Below are positions 1 to 11,237 of a stretch of 64,000 bases of DNA, piece after piece. A program made the translations under genes and the position numbers. This stretch comes from Rhodocollybia butyracea (Eukaryota > Basidiomycota > Agaricomycetes > Agaricales > Omphalotaceae). The DNA lies in assembly GCA_015501585.1 (NCBI GenBank), contig JADNRY010000294.1, positions 1 through 64,000 on the forward strand, read 5' to 3'. Position 1 is the stretch's first letter. The number at the start of each line of letters is the position of its first letter. Under the pieces are notes generated by a model. That model worked only from the letters and a program-made list of their open reading frames with translations, made no database searches and had not been told where the DNA came from.

Positions 1-356
1 ACATCGGCGTCATCGAAATCAGTCCTCCCTTGGTCGAGTCTGAACTCCATGACGGTATGTGAAATAATCTTTGATAATCATGTTCAGAGTACTGAAACGC
101 TACTAACTATCTACTAGCTGAGGGCACAACCGAAAAATTATCGAAGTTTTGGATGCCACTTGATGCATATACGAAGGAAACGATCGAAGGACTGCAAAGA
201 GGAGATAGTGTTGTAAGCAGTGGGATGGCCAAATTCGCGTATGAGAAATTTGAACAGCCGAAGGAGCAGGTGGTTAGTGAAATGGCCAAGTACGTATTTC
301 CTCTATGTTTTTGTTTTATATCCAAACTCAGAGAAAACCAACATAGAAAAATATAG
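1..356 (+). CDS. Short-chain dehydrogenase/reductase, 3' end only
   Basis: The window opens inside a gene. The first exon reads IGVIEISPPLVESELHD, runs to about 54, and is followed by a GTATGT...CTAG intron (about 55-117). The next exon reads EGTTEKLSKFWMPLDAYTK and continues through GMAKFAYEKFEQ. This arrangement (a 'xxEIxPPxVxTEL' strand, a 'MPLD..' linker and a late amphipathic 'A.xAYExFE' helix) is the C-terminus of fungal DltE-like SDR oxidoreductases, which use NAD(P)H on small carbonyl or alcohol substrates. The catalytic YxxxK and the Rossmann fold lie upstream of the window. The stop is either at 354-356 by read-through or slightly further if GTACGT at about 291 is a donor. Substrate unknown. 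Confidence 0.72.
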
Positions 357-1322
357 AGTATATGAGCTTGTAGATGAACAACCCGAGTCCCGACTGATTG
401 GTCGGACGAGTTCGACATCGTTATATAGGATAGAGGCGGCAGATTATGACGCTTCCAACCTTGAAAGTTGAGTCCTGTTCCGCCACCGCCTCAGTTTGCG
501 TTTCAGTTAAGCAGAACCAGAACTTGCTGCAATGACAGAATTTTCCTAGTAAACAAGGTTAACTTCAAGGCAAAAATTAAAATATAGCTTCATTGACTCA
601 CGAAAAGCCCGAACATGTCTATAGTCGCAGTTGTTAAGTACAGCACCTCAGCCGGCCGACATCATAGCATTCGTACGTGGACTTGTATAAGTGTGATCTC
701 CCGGTGATCATTATCATCCAGACCGCCAAGATCATCAATTTAACAGATGATCCCGAAGGATTTAAACAGCCCAGAACCTAAGAGATGATCCCATGGGATT
801 TAACTGCCCGGAAATGGAGGATCACTCGAGTCATGGACTGCTCAAGGAAATACCAAACAAGATCTTCATTCTGTGTATTTCTAGCAACAATCGTGTCCAA
901 ACGAGCTCGTACTTAAATTATATCTATACTGTTCGTTCACCCTTGAATGGGAATTTACATTTTGAAGGAAGTGACTGTGCCAGTATAGGCACAAAGCTAA
1001 CTGGACTCCCCTTGTCATAATTGTAAATCTATAATGCCGGAAGCTGTCAGGTCGCAGGTTATATACTAACCAGATACTTAGTTCTGAGCTCCAGTGTGTA
1101 ACGAGTCTGCCTATGGGAGACTAGAAGTATCAGCGTTAACCCAAAGTGAAACGACTTTTTATTACATGAAAATAAATAAACTCAATCTCACTAAATAAAC
1201 GACTACTTTAAGGAAAATCGAGCTATTCAAGTTAATCCAAGTGATGAAATAAAGATCCTGGTCCAACTCCCTTGTCTTTGAGGTAAATCCGAGCAGCAGA
1301 AGTCTGTGTCCTGGAAGAGTCA
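357..1322. other. Intergenic, no supported gene
   Basis: No conserved exon was found on either strand between the SDR 3' end and the stop of the minus-strand DUF6533 gene. The only structure seen is a short imperfect direct repeat at about 743-815. The two flanking genes are convergent, so this is a shared 3' flank. Confidence 0.5.
743..815 (+). repeat. Imperfect 37-bp direct repeat, two units
   Basis: Two adjacent units share the core AGATGATCCC followed by GGATTTAA and GCCC.GAA, at about 743-776 and 781-815. They lie in the non-coding 3' flank and have no evident function. Confidence 0.6.
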
Positions 1323-2800
1323 TCAAATAGCCTGGAGCACTTTGACGTTGCGCGCCTGACTTCGCATATGGAGGATGGCTCTGCTGGTCAGCATGGTTTG
1401 CATCACTCGCTGATACGAAATGAAAAGGTTCTCGAGATCATGCTTTGCCAGAGGATGAGCTGACGTGACAACTTCTGAGTGTGCAAACACTCACCGGCAG
1501 TAGTAGAACAGTGAGCAAATTTGCTGCCGACAGCCCTGAGGTTGGTGGAATGGTAAGTATCACAATGGAAAGGGTGGAAGTTGTAGATATTTACCGAAAA
1601 GAAACAGGTAGTAAGTGATACCTGGAAATCAAACAGTTTTAGTCGAATCATGATTAAAGTAGTTAGATTAAAGTAGTTATGCCTACCGTCTCGGTACACC
1701 ACAGTGGACAACGCTGACCAATTTCCTGAGCGGACTACATGTGAGCCATGAGAACAAAACCCACGGTCGAGAGTGAAAAGAACAACACACAATAAGCAAG
1801 GCCAGGTATCAACATCAGTGTCAGGATTACTGAAAATGAAGAACCATGAATGAATGACTGAAACCATATCAAGAATATACATCAACCGACCTGCTTCGTA
1901 AACCATCAAGATCACCCAACATAAGTACAATATCGGTTCACTACCCAGTATCACACATCCAATCTGCGGGACTGGAGAAGCGATATCTAGGGATGGGGTG
2001 ATGAATGAACATTCAAGGATTAATTAGTACCCTGCAACCTAAGTGCGACCTACATGACTGTGAATCGAGGAAGAGATGAAAGATGTAGAAATTGGGCACC
2101 CAGGAACACACGAAGAAGATCGTGAGGCCAATAGTTAGTCTGATATCTTTCCCCCATAGTGCCCAGGTGCGCATTGTTAAGACAACTATAGCTCCACATA
2201 AGTACCTAGTAAACCAAGGATATGGGAATCGATTCAACAGGTACCTTCTGTTAGGAGTATCCCTGTAATATACATCCCTGTTCGAGGTGAAGACACGTCA
2301 GACAAGGGGGCATATAAGAGGCAAAAACACTTACAGGCACTGGTGTCATACAGGATACTGCATGTATTCGGTTCTATAGGTTTTGCAAAGATCACTGTAG
2401 TAAGTAACGTTCAGTATCAGATACCTTGAAGCAATTAATACATCATCCTTTCCTGCAAATGAAATGCCAATCGTGTCAATAAATGGCATATATCGTTGGA
2501 TGATGTAGAGCACATTCAGAGGCCGTAGCTTCTCCGACCAGACGACATCCAGCTCCACTGGGAAAGTGAGCATCCAGTCGTACAGGAAAAGCACACCGCC
2601 TGATACTATTTTGGTTTGTGATTATGAGTGTAAGGTATGGAAGTACCACTGAAGTTACACACCAACGACATACTATGTGCCAAGAACCCGAAGACGATGT
2701 TCAGCAGACTCAGAGGGGAAAGGAGTAGTGTGAGTACCGATATTAGGTTCCCATCATCAAGATGTGTAACCAATTCTTCTGGAGTTAGAGAGACAGCCAT
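1323..2800 (-). CDS. DUF6533 multi-pass membrane protein (copy A)
   Basis: Intron-rich minus-strand gene of the basidiomycete DUF6533 family, predicted integral membrane proteins of unknown function that are usually multicopy in mushrooms. The start MAVSLTPEEL is at 2800. Exon 1 joins across a GTATGT...AATAG intron (about 2598-2663) to GGVLFLYDWMLTFPVELD, the DUF6533 signature. Later exons hold RPLNVLYIIQRYMPFIDT, the helix IVVLTMRTWALWGKD (about 2160), a hydrophobic YLCWVILMVYEAG segment (about 1925), the VVYRDG/ITYYLFLF module, and a C-terminus with YQRVMQTMLTSRAILHMR ending at TGA 1323-1325. All family landmarks occur in order and in compatible phases, so the gene looks intact; exact internal splice sites were not all resolved. 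Confidence 0.8.
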
Positions 2801-3298
2801 GCAGTAATATCGCAACGGGGAGCTAGCAAAGAACACGAAGAGGTCCAAACCTATTTATCAGTTTCTTAGGAAGACCCTGTCGAGTTGAGCTACATCTGGA
2901 GATTCTGATTTGAAAAAAATCCAAAATTTTCAAGCATGTAAAACCTACATGTTTGTAAATCAAGGAAGAGGTGCCTGATGCAAAAAGCGGTACTTGGATT
3001 CATGGCTAAAGAGTTGAATCCCGAAGAAGATCACTCCAACTGTTGATTGATTTGATATCTTTTCTCTGAGGCCCCGTTACTATACTGTATGATAGTTTCA
3101 CCAAGTAAGCCAAGGATACGGGGGTTGATGTAGGAAAAAAACAAGTAACCTCAAGCTATCTAAACTAATTTATTGAGTTAATAGTAGATTAAACCAGGAA
3201 GACGTCTGGTGCGGATAGAACAGCGATAGTCAGAGAACTAGATAATGCACCACAGGCACTCAGAGCGTAGTCAATGGGTCCACTCTGCCCAGAATCTC

Positions 3299-5049
3299 CT
3301 ATTCAATATGCCCCTCCTCACGCTCAACTTCGGTCTCAGGGTCCTCCACTTCATCCCATTGATGAAAATCTAATGGAGCTCCCATATTACCGATGAATCG
3401 GCTCTCAGCAAAACTGAGGGCACTAAGTGTGGGGGTGTTTGTATTGGAGGAACCTTTACTAGAACTTTGGACGGTGCGGTGGGAGAAAGCACGTAAGTTG
3501 AGGACAAAACGATTTATCAGAAGATTCGCAAAGCTGTAAGGAGTTTGCTTTTAGGATACCGGTAGATTGAGCGAGAAACTGAAATGTAAACGATAGACAT
3601 ACACGTTAAGACTCGAAGCGTTGAACATAAATGTGACTCCCTCGGCTTTATTCAATATCTAGGTTGTACAACACACTTGAATACCCTTAACGCTATATAG
3701 GAGGGGGACTTACCATGCCACCTGAAAAGACGGTGTCCGACTGGATTCGAGGTTGGAACGAATAACAAGCAAAGTTAAACAGAACTCACCAACACAAAAG
3801 TAGCTGGGATACTTGTGGTTATGAATATGGTGCTATGAACCGGCTGCATTTGAAGCGGTAATAAAAAGTTAATTAAGAACTCACAAAAAGTATAAGATAC
3901 CTATACATAAAAGCACATCAACAACCAGCTTGGTGGTGAGAGGTTTTACTGACCGTTACGCAGAACCACCTCGGCGATGCTATTAATACCATATTTTCGG
4001 GTTTGCATAAGATGATGAACCGTCCGGATCAAAGTCAAGATGAAAATAATGCTTTCAAAAGTCAATCGAAGAAGAAGAAGAAGGACTTCCGCTAGGATGT
4101 AGATCAATTGACCTGGAACAATAGCCAGTGAACTCACGACTCACAGCTGGTATTGGAAAGATAGGGGGTGTCAATACAACGAATAGGCAGGAGCTGAAGG
4201 GGAAGGACATGCTAACATTTCAAGCTCCGAAGAGTTCCCACCCCAGAAACATGACGAAAACGGCTCGGCATATGTTCCTTGGCTGGCGGTTACTGTAGTC
4301 GAGAACCACGCCTACAAAATCTGACTATAGTACTTCAAACCCGCAATACACAAAAGGGCGTACCAGAAAAGCATCAACAATATCCGCGATGACGAACGGG
4401 CAGAGCAGAATGAGCAGTGATCGCTTTTGACCGAACAGTGCATAAACTCTCAAAATGGAAAGTACTATAGCAAATTTCAGTCAGAGTATTTCATGAGGGG
4501 AGAATCCAAAGATGACGTGCGTTTGGTTGCGACAGCAGAAATACTGGCAAAGAAATACGCCGTAAAATAGAGACCCCTACAGCTGAGCAGGATATCCTGA
4601 GTCAAGCAGGCCTGCAAGCAGATACGAAGGGCAAATAAACCTTATATCCGACATTTCTTCTGGGAAGAAGACCACTAACTCCATAGCCGCAGATAGCAGA
4701 AAACTGTAGCGACCTAAAATGAATAATACAGAAGCTCCAGTCAGCCTACTGGACCATATTGATTGAACTTCAGTAGGTAGTGTAAGGAGGAAGTCTTGGA
4801 ACCATAAAACTAAGATTCGGAGTATGAGCCAGATATGTTCATTGTCTGAACGAAAGATTTACTCACCATAGCTAGATAAAACGAAGTAGTGATACAACAG
4901 ACTATAAACAACATGAGGCTCTCTGTGGCGAGGGTTTGATCATTGTCCAACTTACTAGAAGGATTGAAGAGTGACAATTTGTTAAGCGATGGATTCACTG
5001 GAAGTGCTTGACATGGCGGGGATGAAGTAAAGCGCTGGTCATAGGACAT
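3299..5049 (-). CDS. DUF6533 multi-pass membrane protein (copy B)
   Basis: Second DUF6533 gene, same orientation and about 0.5 kb upstream of copy A in transcription order. The signature QDFLLTLPTEVQSIWSSRL is at about 4740-4795, followed by SVLFILGRYSFLLSAAME. A downstream exon at 3960-4110 reads LLLLLRLTFESIIFILTLIR and then INSIAEVVLRNG, the conserved late TM plus 'RxG' turn. The last exon has FAESRFIGNMGAPLDF and an acidic tail ending in TAG at 3299, matching the family's cytosolic C-terminus. The N-terminal start is uncertain: ATG 5049 or 4914 are candidates upstream of a hydrophobic LMLFIVCCITTSFYLAM segment. The copies are clearly diverged, so the duplication is older than others in the window. 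Confidence 0.75.
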
Positions 5050-5105
5050 ACCCGCATCTGCAGGTCACTGGATACTGATGTTTGGGGAAACACCTGGAAG
5101 CATCT

Positions 5106-5318
5106 CTACCTCCTTCTCTTCACCCCGATATTCTCGCTATCATGCAGTTGATGGGTAATCTCCATACCCACATCGATCAGGAGATCTGTTGATTCCTCCT
5201 CCGAAACACCCCCGCCCTCGAGCCTCAAGTGCGGTTGTACGGTTGCGGCAAAGGAAGGATGGTAGATTACTCGGTACGGTTCAAGATCTGACCGCCGGTC
5301 GAACTTAAAGCAAGCCAA
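5106..5318 (-). CDS. Unidentified exon-like ORF
   Basis: A 70-residue minus-strand reading frame with coding-like composition (YHPSFAATVQPHLRLEGGG, then an acidic stretch and a basic KRRR end). I do not recognise it. It could be a terminal exon of a minus-strand gene together with exons at 5583-6160, or an upstream part of DUF6533 copy B. It may also be chance. Confidence 0.25.
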   Translation of the reverse strand: MACFKFDRRSDLEPYRVIYHPSFAATVQPHLRLEGGGVSEEESTDLLIDVGMEITHQLHDSENIGVKRRR

Positions 5319-5582
5319 GCATCATCAACTGTGTATGCATGCTGATCTACTTCATCGTCGTTTGTTCAGGTCGCGAGGGCTATAGCTATATTCCAAGACA
5401 CGAATCCTCGGAGCCGAGCGCATGGACTTGATATGTTGGATAGTAACTAGTCATGGTTGGAATACCTGCTAGTTTCTTGAAAATCCCAGATAACGTTAAT
5501 GAACTGTAGAAGGCATTTCCGTCTCTTCCTCTCGTTTCTTCTTCTCCTTCTCCTGGTTCGATTTCTTCGCCTTTATGATTTC

Positions 5583-6160
5583 TTAATTCCTGCGCGGCGA
5601 AGCAGGCGGTGGGTCCACATCCATCTCATAGTCAACACCGTAGGCTTCATCATCAGCCGCATCAGCAGTTGACCCAAACGCCACTAAGAAACCCCTTGGC
5701 ATATTGAAAACGCGAAGGATCCTGGCTGGTACAGCTACGAGTCAACAAGTGACGGTTTCGGAGGCTGTGTTACAACGACGGGATTTTATAGGATTTTATA
5801 GATCTCGGTGCAAGGAGGCCTTGAGGTCTGAAACATTGGTACATAATATTACCGGTTTTAGCAGGTAGAATCTAAAACGCAAGTCATCACACTACTGATT
5901 GAAGCCTAGCCGAAACCAGGAGGCAATCTTTGAGTAGTTCCGCATTGGATCTTATCTATACTCTCACATTGACGATCAGAGAAATATCAGGGCTGAAGCT
6001 ATGGCGAAGGTAGGATTAGGTTCGAGTCTAGGTTTCAGCATACTTAGTCTGCTCACCTTGATGGTTTCGCCCCTCCTTTTCACCTCGTAGATACTATGTC
6101 CCGACGCTTCAATCGTTTTAACCCAAGTCTCCTTAGGCCATATTCATCAAGGGAAGGAGA
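5583..6160 (-). CDS. Unidentified minus-strand gene, 3' exons
   Basis: Two exon-like stretches are visible on the minus strand. One, at about 6065-6135, reads ETWVKTIEASGHSIYEVK and ends at a GTGAGC donor. The other, at 5583-5735, reads RILRVFNMPRGFLVAFGS, then an acidic tail DDEAYGVDYEMDVDPPP and a stop at 5583. Acceptor-like AG sites precede both. No family was recognised. Either a small gene or the remnant of one; the 5' end was not found before the divergent aminotransferase promoter. Confidence 0.3.
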
Positions 6161-6620
6161 AGATGTCGTGCTCTTAAATCTTGATTGTTAGAGTCTATCT
6201 CGTGTGGCCACGTATATTCGAGTTTAGCCTGTGCGGGAGTTCTTGGTCGTGGTTTTACTGAGTCGGTAACCTGTGACTGTACAGAGATTCTAGTCGCCTG
6301 TTCTGTTCCTAGAAAGCTAAGTAGTCGAAGCTAGTCGAAGCAAGGTTGATTTCCAAGACAAGCCGTTCACGGCAAGTTGGCGCGCGCTTGACCGAACGAG
6401 CGTTACCACTGTAATGCCATAATGCATACACGGTCACCGTCTGCCTTCCATGGCCATGGCTAGCTTTAGACAAGTGTCAAGTATATCAAACCGACGTATC
6501 ACTTTTTCTGGTATATCGGGCGGAACGGTATCCTGCTGCTTCCAGATACCATAAAAGCCGGAAGGTTTGAACCTTGCCGAGGCATATCCAACGATTTGAC
6601 CTCAAATTGAAACCACCACA

Positions 6621-8878
6621 ATGTCCCCCTCGAAAGCCATTGATCTCTCGCATCACCTCAGTGAACTCAGTCGCTCTAGGATACCAAGTCCTCTCAAAGA
6701 TATACTTAAATGTGAGTCTGTCGCTTTACAGTAACTTTCCGCCCGACTAATCGTGTTTAGATATGAATGAACCTGGAATGATCAGTCTTGCAGGAGGTCA
6801 GTAACGATGCTTTTTTTTCAAAGGTCTTTGGGGCTTACACTAAACTGTCTACTCAGGATTACCCCATCCAAGTCTCTTTCCGTTCAGCCAAGTGAATGCA
6901 CAAATTTACGCACCAGACGCTGACCTGCAGTCCGACGACGCGGCCAGCTCACCGATTAACATACACGTTCCCAAACACGCGTCATCCTCTCAAACGAACA
7001 CGCTTTCGGCAGCTCTTCAGTATGGTACTGGCTATTTTCGTCTTTTAATTCTCACTTGCTCAATTGAAATCCCCTCTCATTACAAAGGCTCATCCTATGG
7101 CTCCTCCACGCTATCATCCTTTATTAGAGAGTTCACTGCGCGCGTGATGACACCAGGATACTCCGACTTTGAGATCCTGTTGAATTCCGGCAACACGGAT
7201 GCATGGAACAAGGTTGTTAACATATTGTGCGAATTCGGAGATTATATCCTTGTGGAGGAACATACGTACCCGTCATCGCAGGCCGTATGGGCACCGATGG
7301 GGTGTAGAGGTGTTCCTGTTCCAATAGATAAAGATGGGCTAGTACCTGAAGCGTTGGAGGCTGTGCTGGAGAATTGGAACGAAACTCATCCTGGCGTCAA
7401 AAGGCCGCATTTGTACGTTCTTAATTTGACTACACTCTTCGTTCCATCTTTTCTCCTCCTTCCTTTTTGCTCATTCCTTTTATTCTCACTCACATAGATT
7501 GTACACTGTCCCCGTAGGCCAAAACCCCACTTCCGCAACACTTTCTCCAGAGCGCAAGAAGGCAGTCTATGACATTTGCGTTGTTTACGATGTTATCATC
7601 TGCGAAGATGATCCATATTATTTTCTCAGCTTTCCACCATATGTTCTCCCAGCGCAGAGACAGAGTCTCAGGAAGAATGGTGGTATCTCTGGGGCGAACG
7701 AGACTCCGCTTGATGATGGTACGATTTTGGAATCATCGGTATTTGACGAGCAAGCCCTCATCGATGGTCTCATCCCGACATTCCTGTCTCTTGATGTCCA
7801 AGGGCGAGTCATTAGACTTGATACGTTTAGTAAAGTTCGTATATCCGCTTTTGGGTTACTTGGTTTACCAGCTTTCTAACCCTTGTTCACAGACTTTAGG
7901 GCCTGGAAATCGTCTAGGATATTTCGTTTGTAATCCTCTTTTTACGGAGCGTCTTCTCAGAGCAACAGAGGTTACAACGCAGGCACCGTCTGGATGGTCT
8001 CAAGTATGTTAGTTAAACACACCGTCATCTAACCGAGTGCTGATTCGTTGGTGATGTACAGGCTTTAGTAGAAGAATTATTGTTGTCATGGGGTCAAGGA
8101 GGGTTTTTAAGATGGATGGTAGGGCTGAGGGATAGTTATACTGCAAGGAGAGACTGGATGGTGTGTACCTTCCAGTCCAGTAACAGCGGATTAATAACCT
8201 CTTTTTAGTGTGACATTATCGCGGAAAATTTTGATGTCCTTCTTTCGCCAGAAGGTATTGTAGACGACGTTGTCGCTGTACGAAAAAGTCATGGTTCGAC
8301 GAAAGATGCCGTGCCGTTTTTCAGTTTTAGCTTTCCGAGGGTACGTTTCCTTCTCGATTCCTGATTTCTTTGTCACTCTCGCTCCGTCTGCGCACCCCGT
8401 GTATTATTTCAGTGATGTTGACGCCTCTTATCTACCCAACAGGGTGGCATGTTCTTATGGATCAAAATCTACCTTTCTAATAACGTCGCATATCAAGATA
8501 TGAAGGTTGCTAATGCTTCCTCATCGGACTCGACTGTGACGGCAATGTGGACTGAGGCGTTTTGGATGGATTTGATAAAGGAGAAGGTGAGAAATTATCT
8601 TTTTTTTTCTCTCATCCTTATTAACATTTTGTCCAGGTCCTACTCACTCCAGGCTCATACTACACGCCTATCGTAGGTATGGGTAAACGTATGCCTCAGG
8701 AACCTGGTGTGACGTTCTTCCGTTTGGCATTCTCGTTTGAGAGCGTAAGTCGTTTTTTTTTTCGATGAGGAGCTAGTAAGAATTATACTCATGACGATGA
8801 TTATCGTAGAGAGAAGAAATGAAACTGGGAATTGAAAGGATGACGAAAGTGTTTGAGAGGTGGTGGCCTGTGATGTAG
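6621..8878 (+). CDS. PLP-dependent class I/II aminotransferase, aromatic (ARO8-like)
   Basis: Fold-type I aminotransferase of the ARO8/KAT II-like group, which transfers amino groups between aromatic or 2-aminoadipate-type amino acids and 2-oxo acids in the cytosol. ATG 6621 gives MSPSKAIDLSHHLSELSR, then MISLAGGLPHPSLFPF (a family hallmark). Successive exons carry LQYG (intron about 7025-7087), LLNSGNTDAWNKVV, EEHTYPSSQAVWAPMG, LYTVPVGQNPT, IICEDDPYYFLSF and RLDTFSKTLGPGNRLGYF, where the Lys of SFSK-type 'TFSK' is the PLP Schiff-base residue. They are followed by GGMFLWIKI and TFFRLAFSFES. The frame is open to TAG 8876-8878 at the expected family length. At least seven short introns. The gene looks functional; substrate preference cannot be read from sequence. 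Confidence 0.88.
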
Positions 8879-9636
8879 TTTGGAGACTGATTGCAGCCTG
8901 AAGATTCGTTACTCGACGCATATTTGCTCGTTTCCAGCTCCCCTGAAATTTAATTTTGGCTCGATCCGAGATGGGAACAAAATCATTCTTGTCGATCTTC
9001 TCCAGGTTCCCTCTACAAGAAGAGAGTTCCGTAGTGACACTCTCCGCAGCAATGCTTCTGGGCGCCGTCATTGTATAGTGGTGGAGTCGGTGGTAATTGG
9101 ACAAACGCGTCTTCCCAGCGCGCTCTGAGTACGTGTGACCTGTACATCTTGAAACAAGGGGGTCAAGCTCCTCAGCGCCTCCCTTCGGGCCTCCAGCTTT
9201 GACACTTTATATATATCAATGATGTCAATAGCGACAGCCTGATATCGCTTTGTATGGTCCGTGTTACCGTCTATCACAACTAAATCGCAGAATAACAGCT
9301 AACCCTCGCCCCAACAACTCATAATAGCTCTCAACTCACAGGCTCCTGGTTAATTCCAGCAGAATCGAACCTGCCTCAGTGCCTAAAGCTTGGAGAGGAT
9401 TGAGCTGGAAGCACAACAGTTTCAGTAATACATACCATTCTACTGATGGTGTTCAATGGAGTCAAGCTCGCCATTGATTTGCACCGATGTCTGGCCCTTA
9501 TCTAAGACAGCCAGACTATCCTCACGTTTTGAATTCAAAAATTAATGGAGAGAGGGAATCAGAATCAATGCGGAAAGCCTAATACATATCTCTTTCTTAC
9601 CACCTTACCGCCTCCTTCTCTTGGTCTGAGGGATCC
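8879..9636. other. Intergenic, no supported gene
   Basis: Small overlapping ORFs on both strands have no recognisable domain. The last 100 bp before 9637 form the promoter of the surface-protein gene and are similar to the upstream flank of its two paralogues (CCTCAGACCAAGAGAAG on the paralogue strand near 36630 and similar near 38825), so the promoter was duplicated with the gene. Confidence 0.5.
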
Positions 9637-10895
9637 ATGGCGCACTTAATTTACAGACTGCTAGGAGTGGTAGCACTATGGACGAGTAAGCTTGATATCC
9701 TATCGCTTCAGCGATTGTTTTAGCTTGAACTTGTTCTCAGGCTATATTCACTGCCAACTGACGCTCTACCAAGCGAGCAATGATGTTTTCGGCCTCGCAT
9801 CAGTTACATTGCAAGAAGTCGGGATAGCAGACGGCGCCACTACCTACGTGCATGTGGTTAGTCTTGCTCCTAACAGCATTGTTCTGGAAACTATGGTAGT
9901 CTCCGCATCCGGATTCTCGGAAGACACAGTCAACACAATACTCGGCTTAGCCATTGCAGGAGGTTGTCAGTTTGTTGCTGCAACCTCGGTATCTTGTGAG
10001 ATTGGCAACCCATTTGGCACCGCCGTTAATGTGGGCACCCCTCTTCCGTTCGAGGTTGCGGTTGAGACGATGCTCGTAACAACTCAGAGTCCAAGTGCAA
10101 TTACATCTTCCACAACCCCTCAAATTACAGGCGCATCTCCATCCCCGACCGAGACACCATCTACATCCACGACCAACACAGGATCATCTTCCTCCACAGG
10201 CACAACCTCATCTTTATTCACAGGCACACCTATGCCATCTTCATCCACCAACCTTCCATCTTTTGCCACGGGCACACCCACCCCCACACCATCTTTATCT
10301 GCCGTCAGCACGGAAACAATGGTGCTCCCAAAAAGTCCAAATCATTAGCTGCAATAGTTGGAGGCATACTGGGCGGCATTATCTTGCTATTGTTGATTTT
10401 CCTCACTTGCTGGTTCGTCCGCCGAAGACGATCAAAGCAAGCCTATTTAAAAGCTACAAGGGCAACTATTTATTCATTGTGAGTTTCGACCGTCTAGATC
10501 TTCAGCTTAGTTGACGTGCAGTTTTAGTGGGGCTCCCGAATATAACGATGGTTCAATCCCTAGTGCAGCTGCGACAGCGTCGGCTACTCCTCGATACTCA
10601 AAAGAAAGTGAGCTTACCGAAATTCCCCTCGATCTCATGCGTTCCCGATGCTGATTCCTTCCCTGTAGTGACTAGACCTGAGATGCAGGAGCGACCAATG
10701 AGCTCTCGGGAACAACTCCATCCGAACCGTGGAGTATTTAACGGAGTGTCGAACAGTGAAGTGGATAGCGATCGTGAAGAAGTGGCTGCACTTCAGAAAC
10801 GAATGGCTGAAATACTCGAGCGGGTGATAAGAGTCGAAGAACGAGGAGTTGTGCGGCATGATTTCCCTCCCAACTACGAAGAGTCTCAGGCATGA
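9637..10895 (+). CDS. Ser/Thr-rich single-pass surface protein, paralogue 1 (frame break)
   Basis: First of three paralogues here. Exon 1 encodes a signal peptide (MAHLIYRLLGVVALW), joined by a GTAAGC...CTCAG intron (about 9686-9740) to a conserved ectodomain beginning YIHCQLTLYQASNDVFGL. That domain includes a Cys pair (GGCQFVAAT, SVSCEIG) and VAVETMLVT. A Ser/Thr/Pro stalk follows (about 10090-10310), then a TM helix (IVGGILGGIILLLLIFLTCW), a basic stop-transfer RRRRSK, and a cytosolic tail with a coiled coil (EEVAALQKRMAEILERVI) ending at TGA 10895. Relative to paralogue 3 one base is missing near 10308-10312, so the stalk frame stops at 10346 before the TM. All later exons stay open. Either an assembly indel or a genuine truncation to a secreted form. 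Function unknown; the architecture suggests a wall sensor. Confidence 0.72.
10479..10526 (+). other. GT-AG intron homologous to GC-AG introns of paralogues
   Basis: The intron starts GTGAGTTTCGACC and ends TTTTAG; splicing joins a phase-2 codon to give F-GAPEY. The same intron in the two paralogues starts GCGAGTTTCGACC. This copy therefore has the canonical donor. Confidence 0.75.
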
Positions 10896-11237
10896 GTTTC
10901 GTGGTGGCTATGGCTTACATTGCACACTTGGCAAGGCAGCACGGACTTCGACCGTTCCTCGATGGGACTGCGTCTGTTTCATTTCCCTTCCCTTTCTTTT
11001 AAAAATGATCCTTCGTTTAGATACAAGTTAATCGCGCTCAGAACCGGATAATAAGTACCTAGTTAAGTAGGTAAAGAGTATCGTTTGAATTGAATACACA
11101 CCAATAACTAGCCTTTGTTCTATAATCTGGACAACCATCAATAATATGAAGGGAGTTGCTCGGGGTCCGGAGCGGATCTGGAAGTATTTATTTCAAAGTA
11201 GTATGGGCGCTAAATATCGTCTGCTCTCTAAACTGGA

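Noticed and set aside
9345..9375. tRNA-like T-arm on the minus strand (GCAGGTTCGATTCTGC)
   Set aside because: No matching acceptor 5' strand, D-arm or anticodon arm can be folded upstream at tRNA spacing, even allowing an intron.
10120..10311. Minus-strand ORF (63 codons) opposite the Ser/Thr stalk
   Set aside because: Its Val/Gly/Asp-rich product is the mirror of the Thr/Ser/Pro codons; the same shadow occurs opposite paralogues 2 and 3 (35952-36134, 38089-38325).
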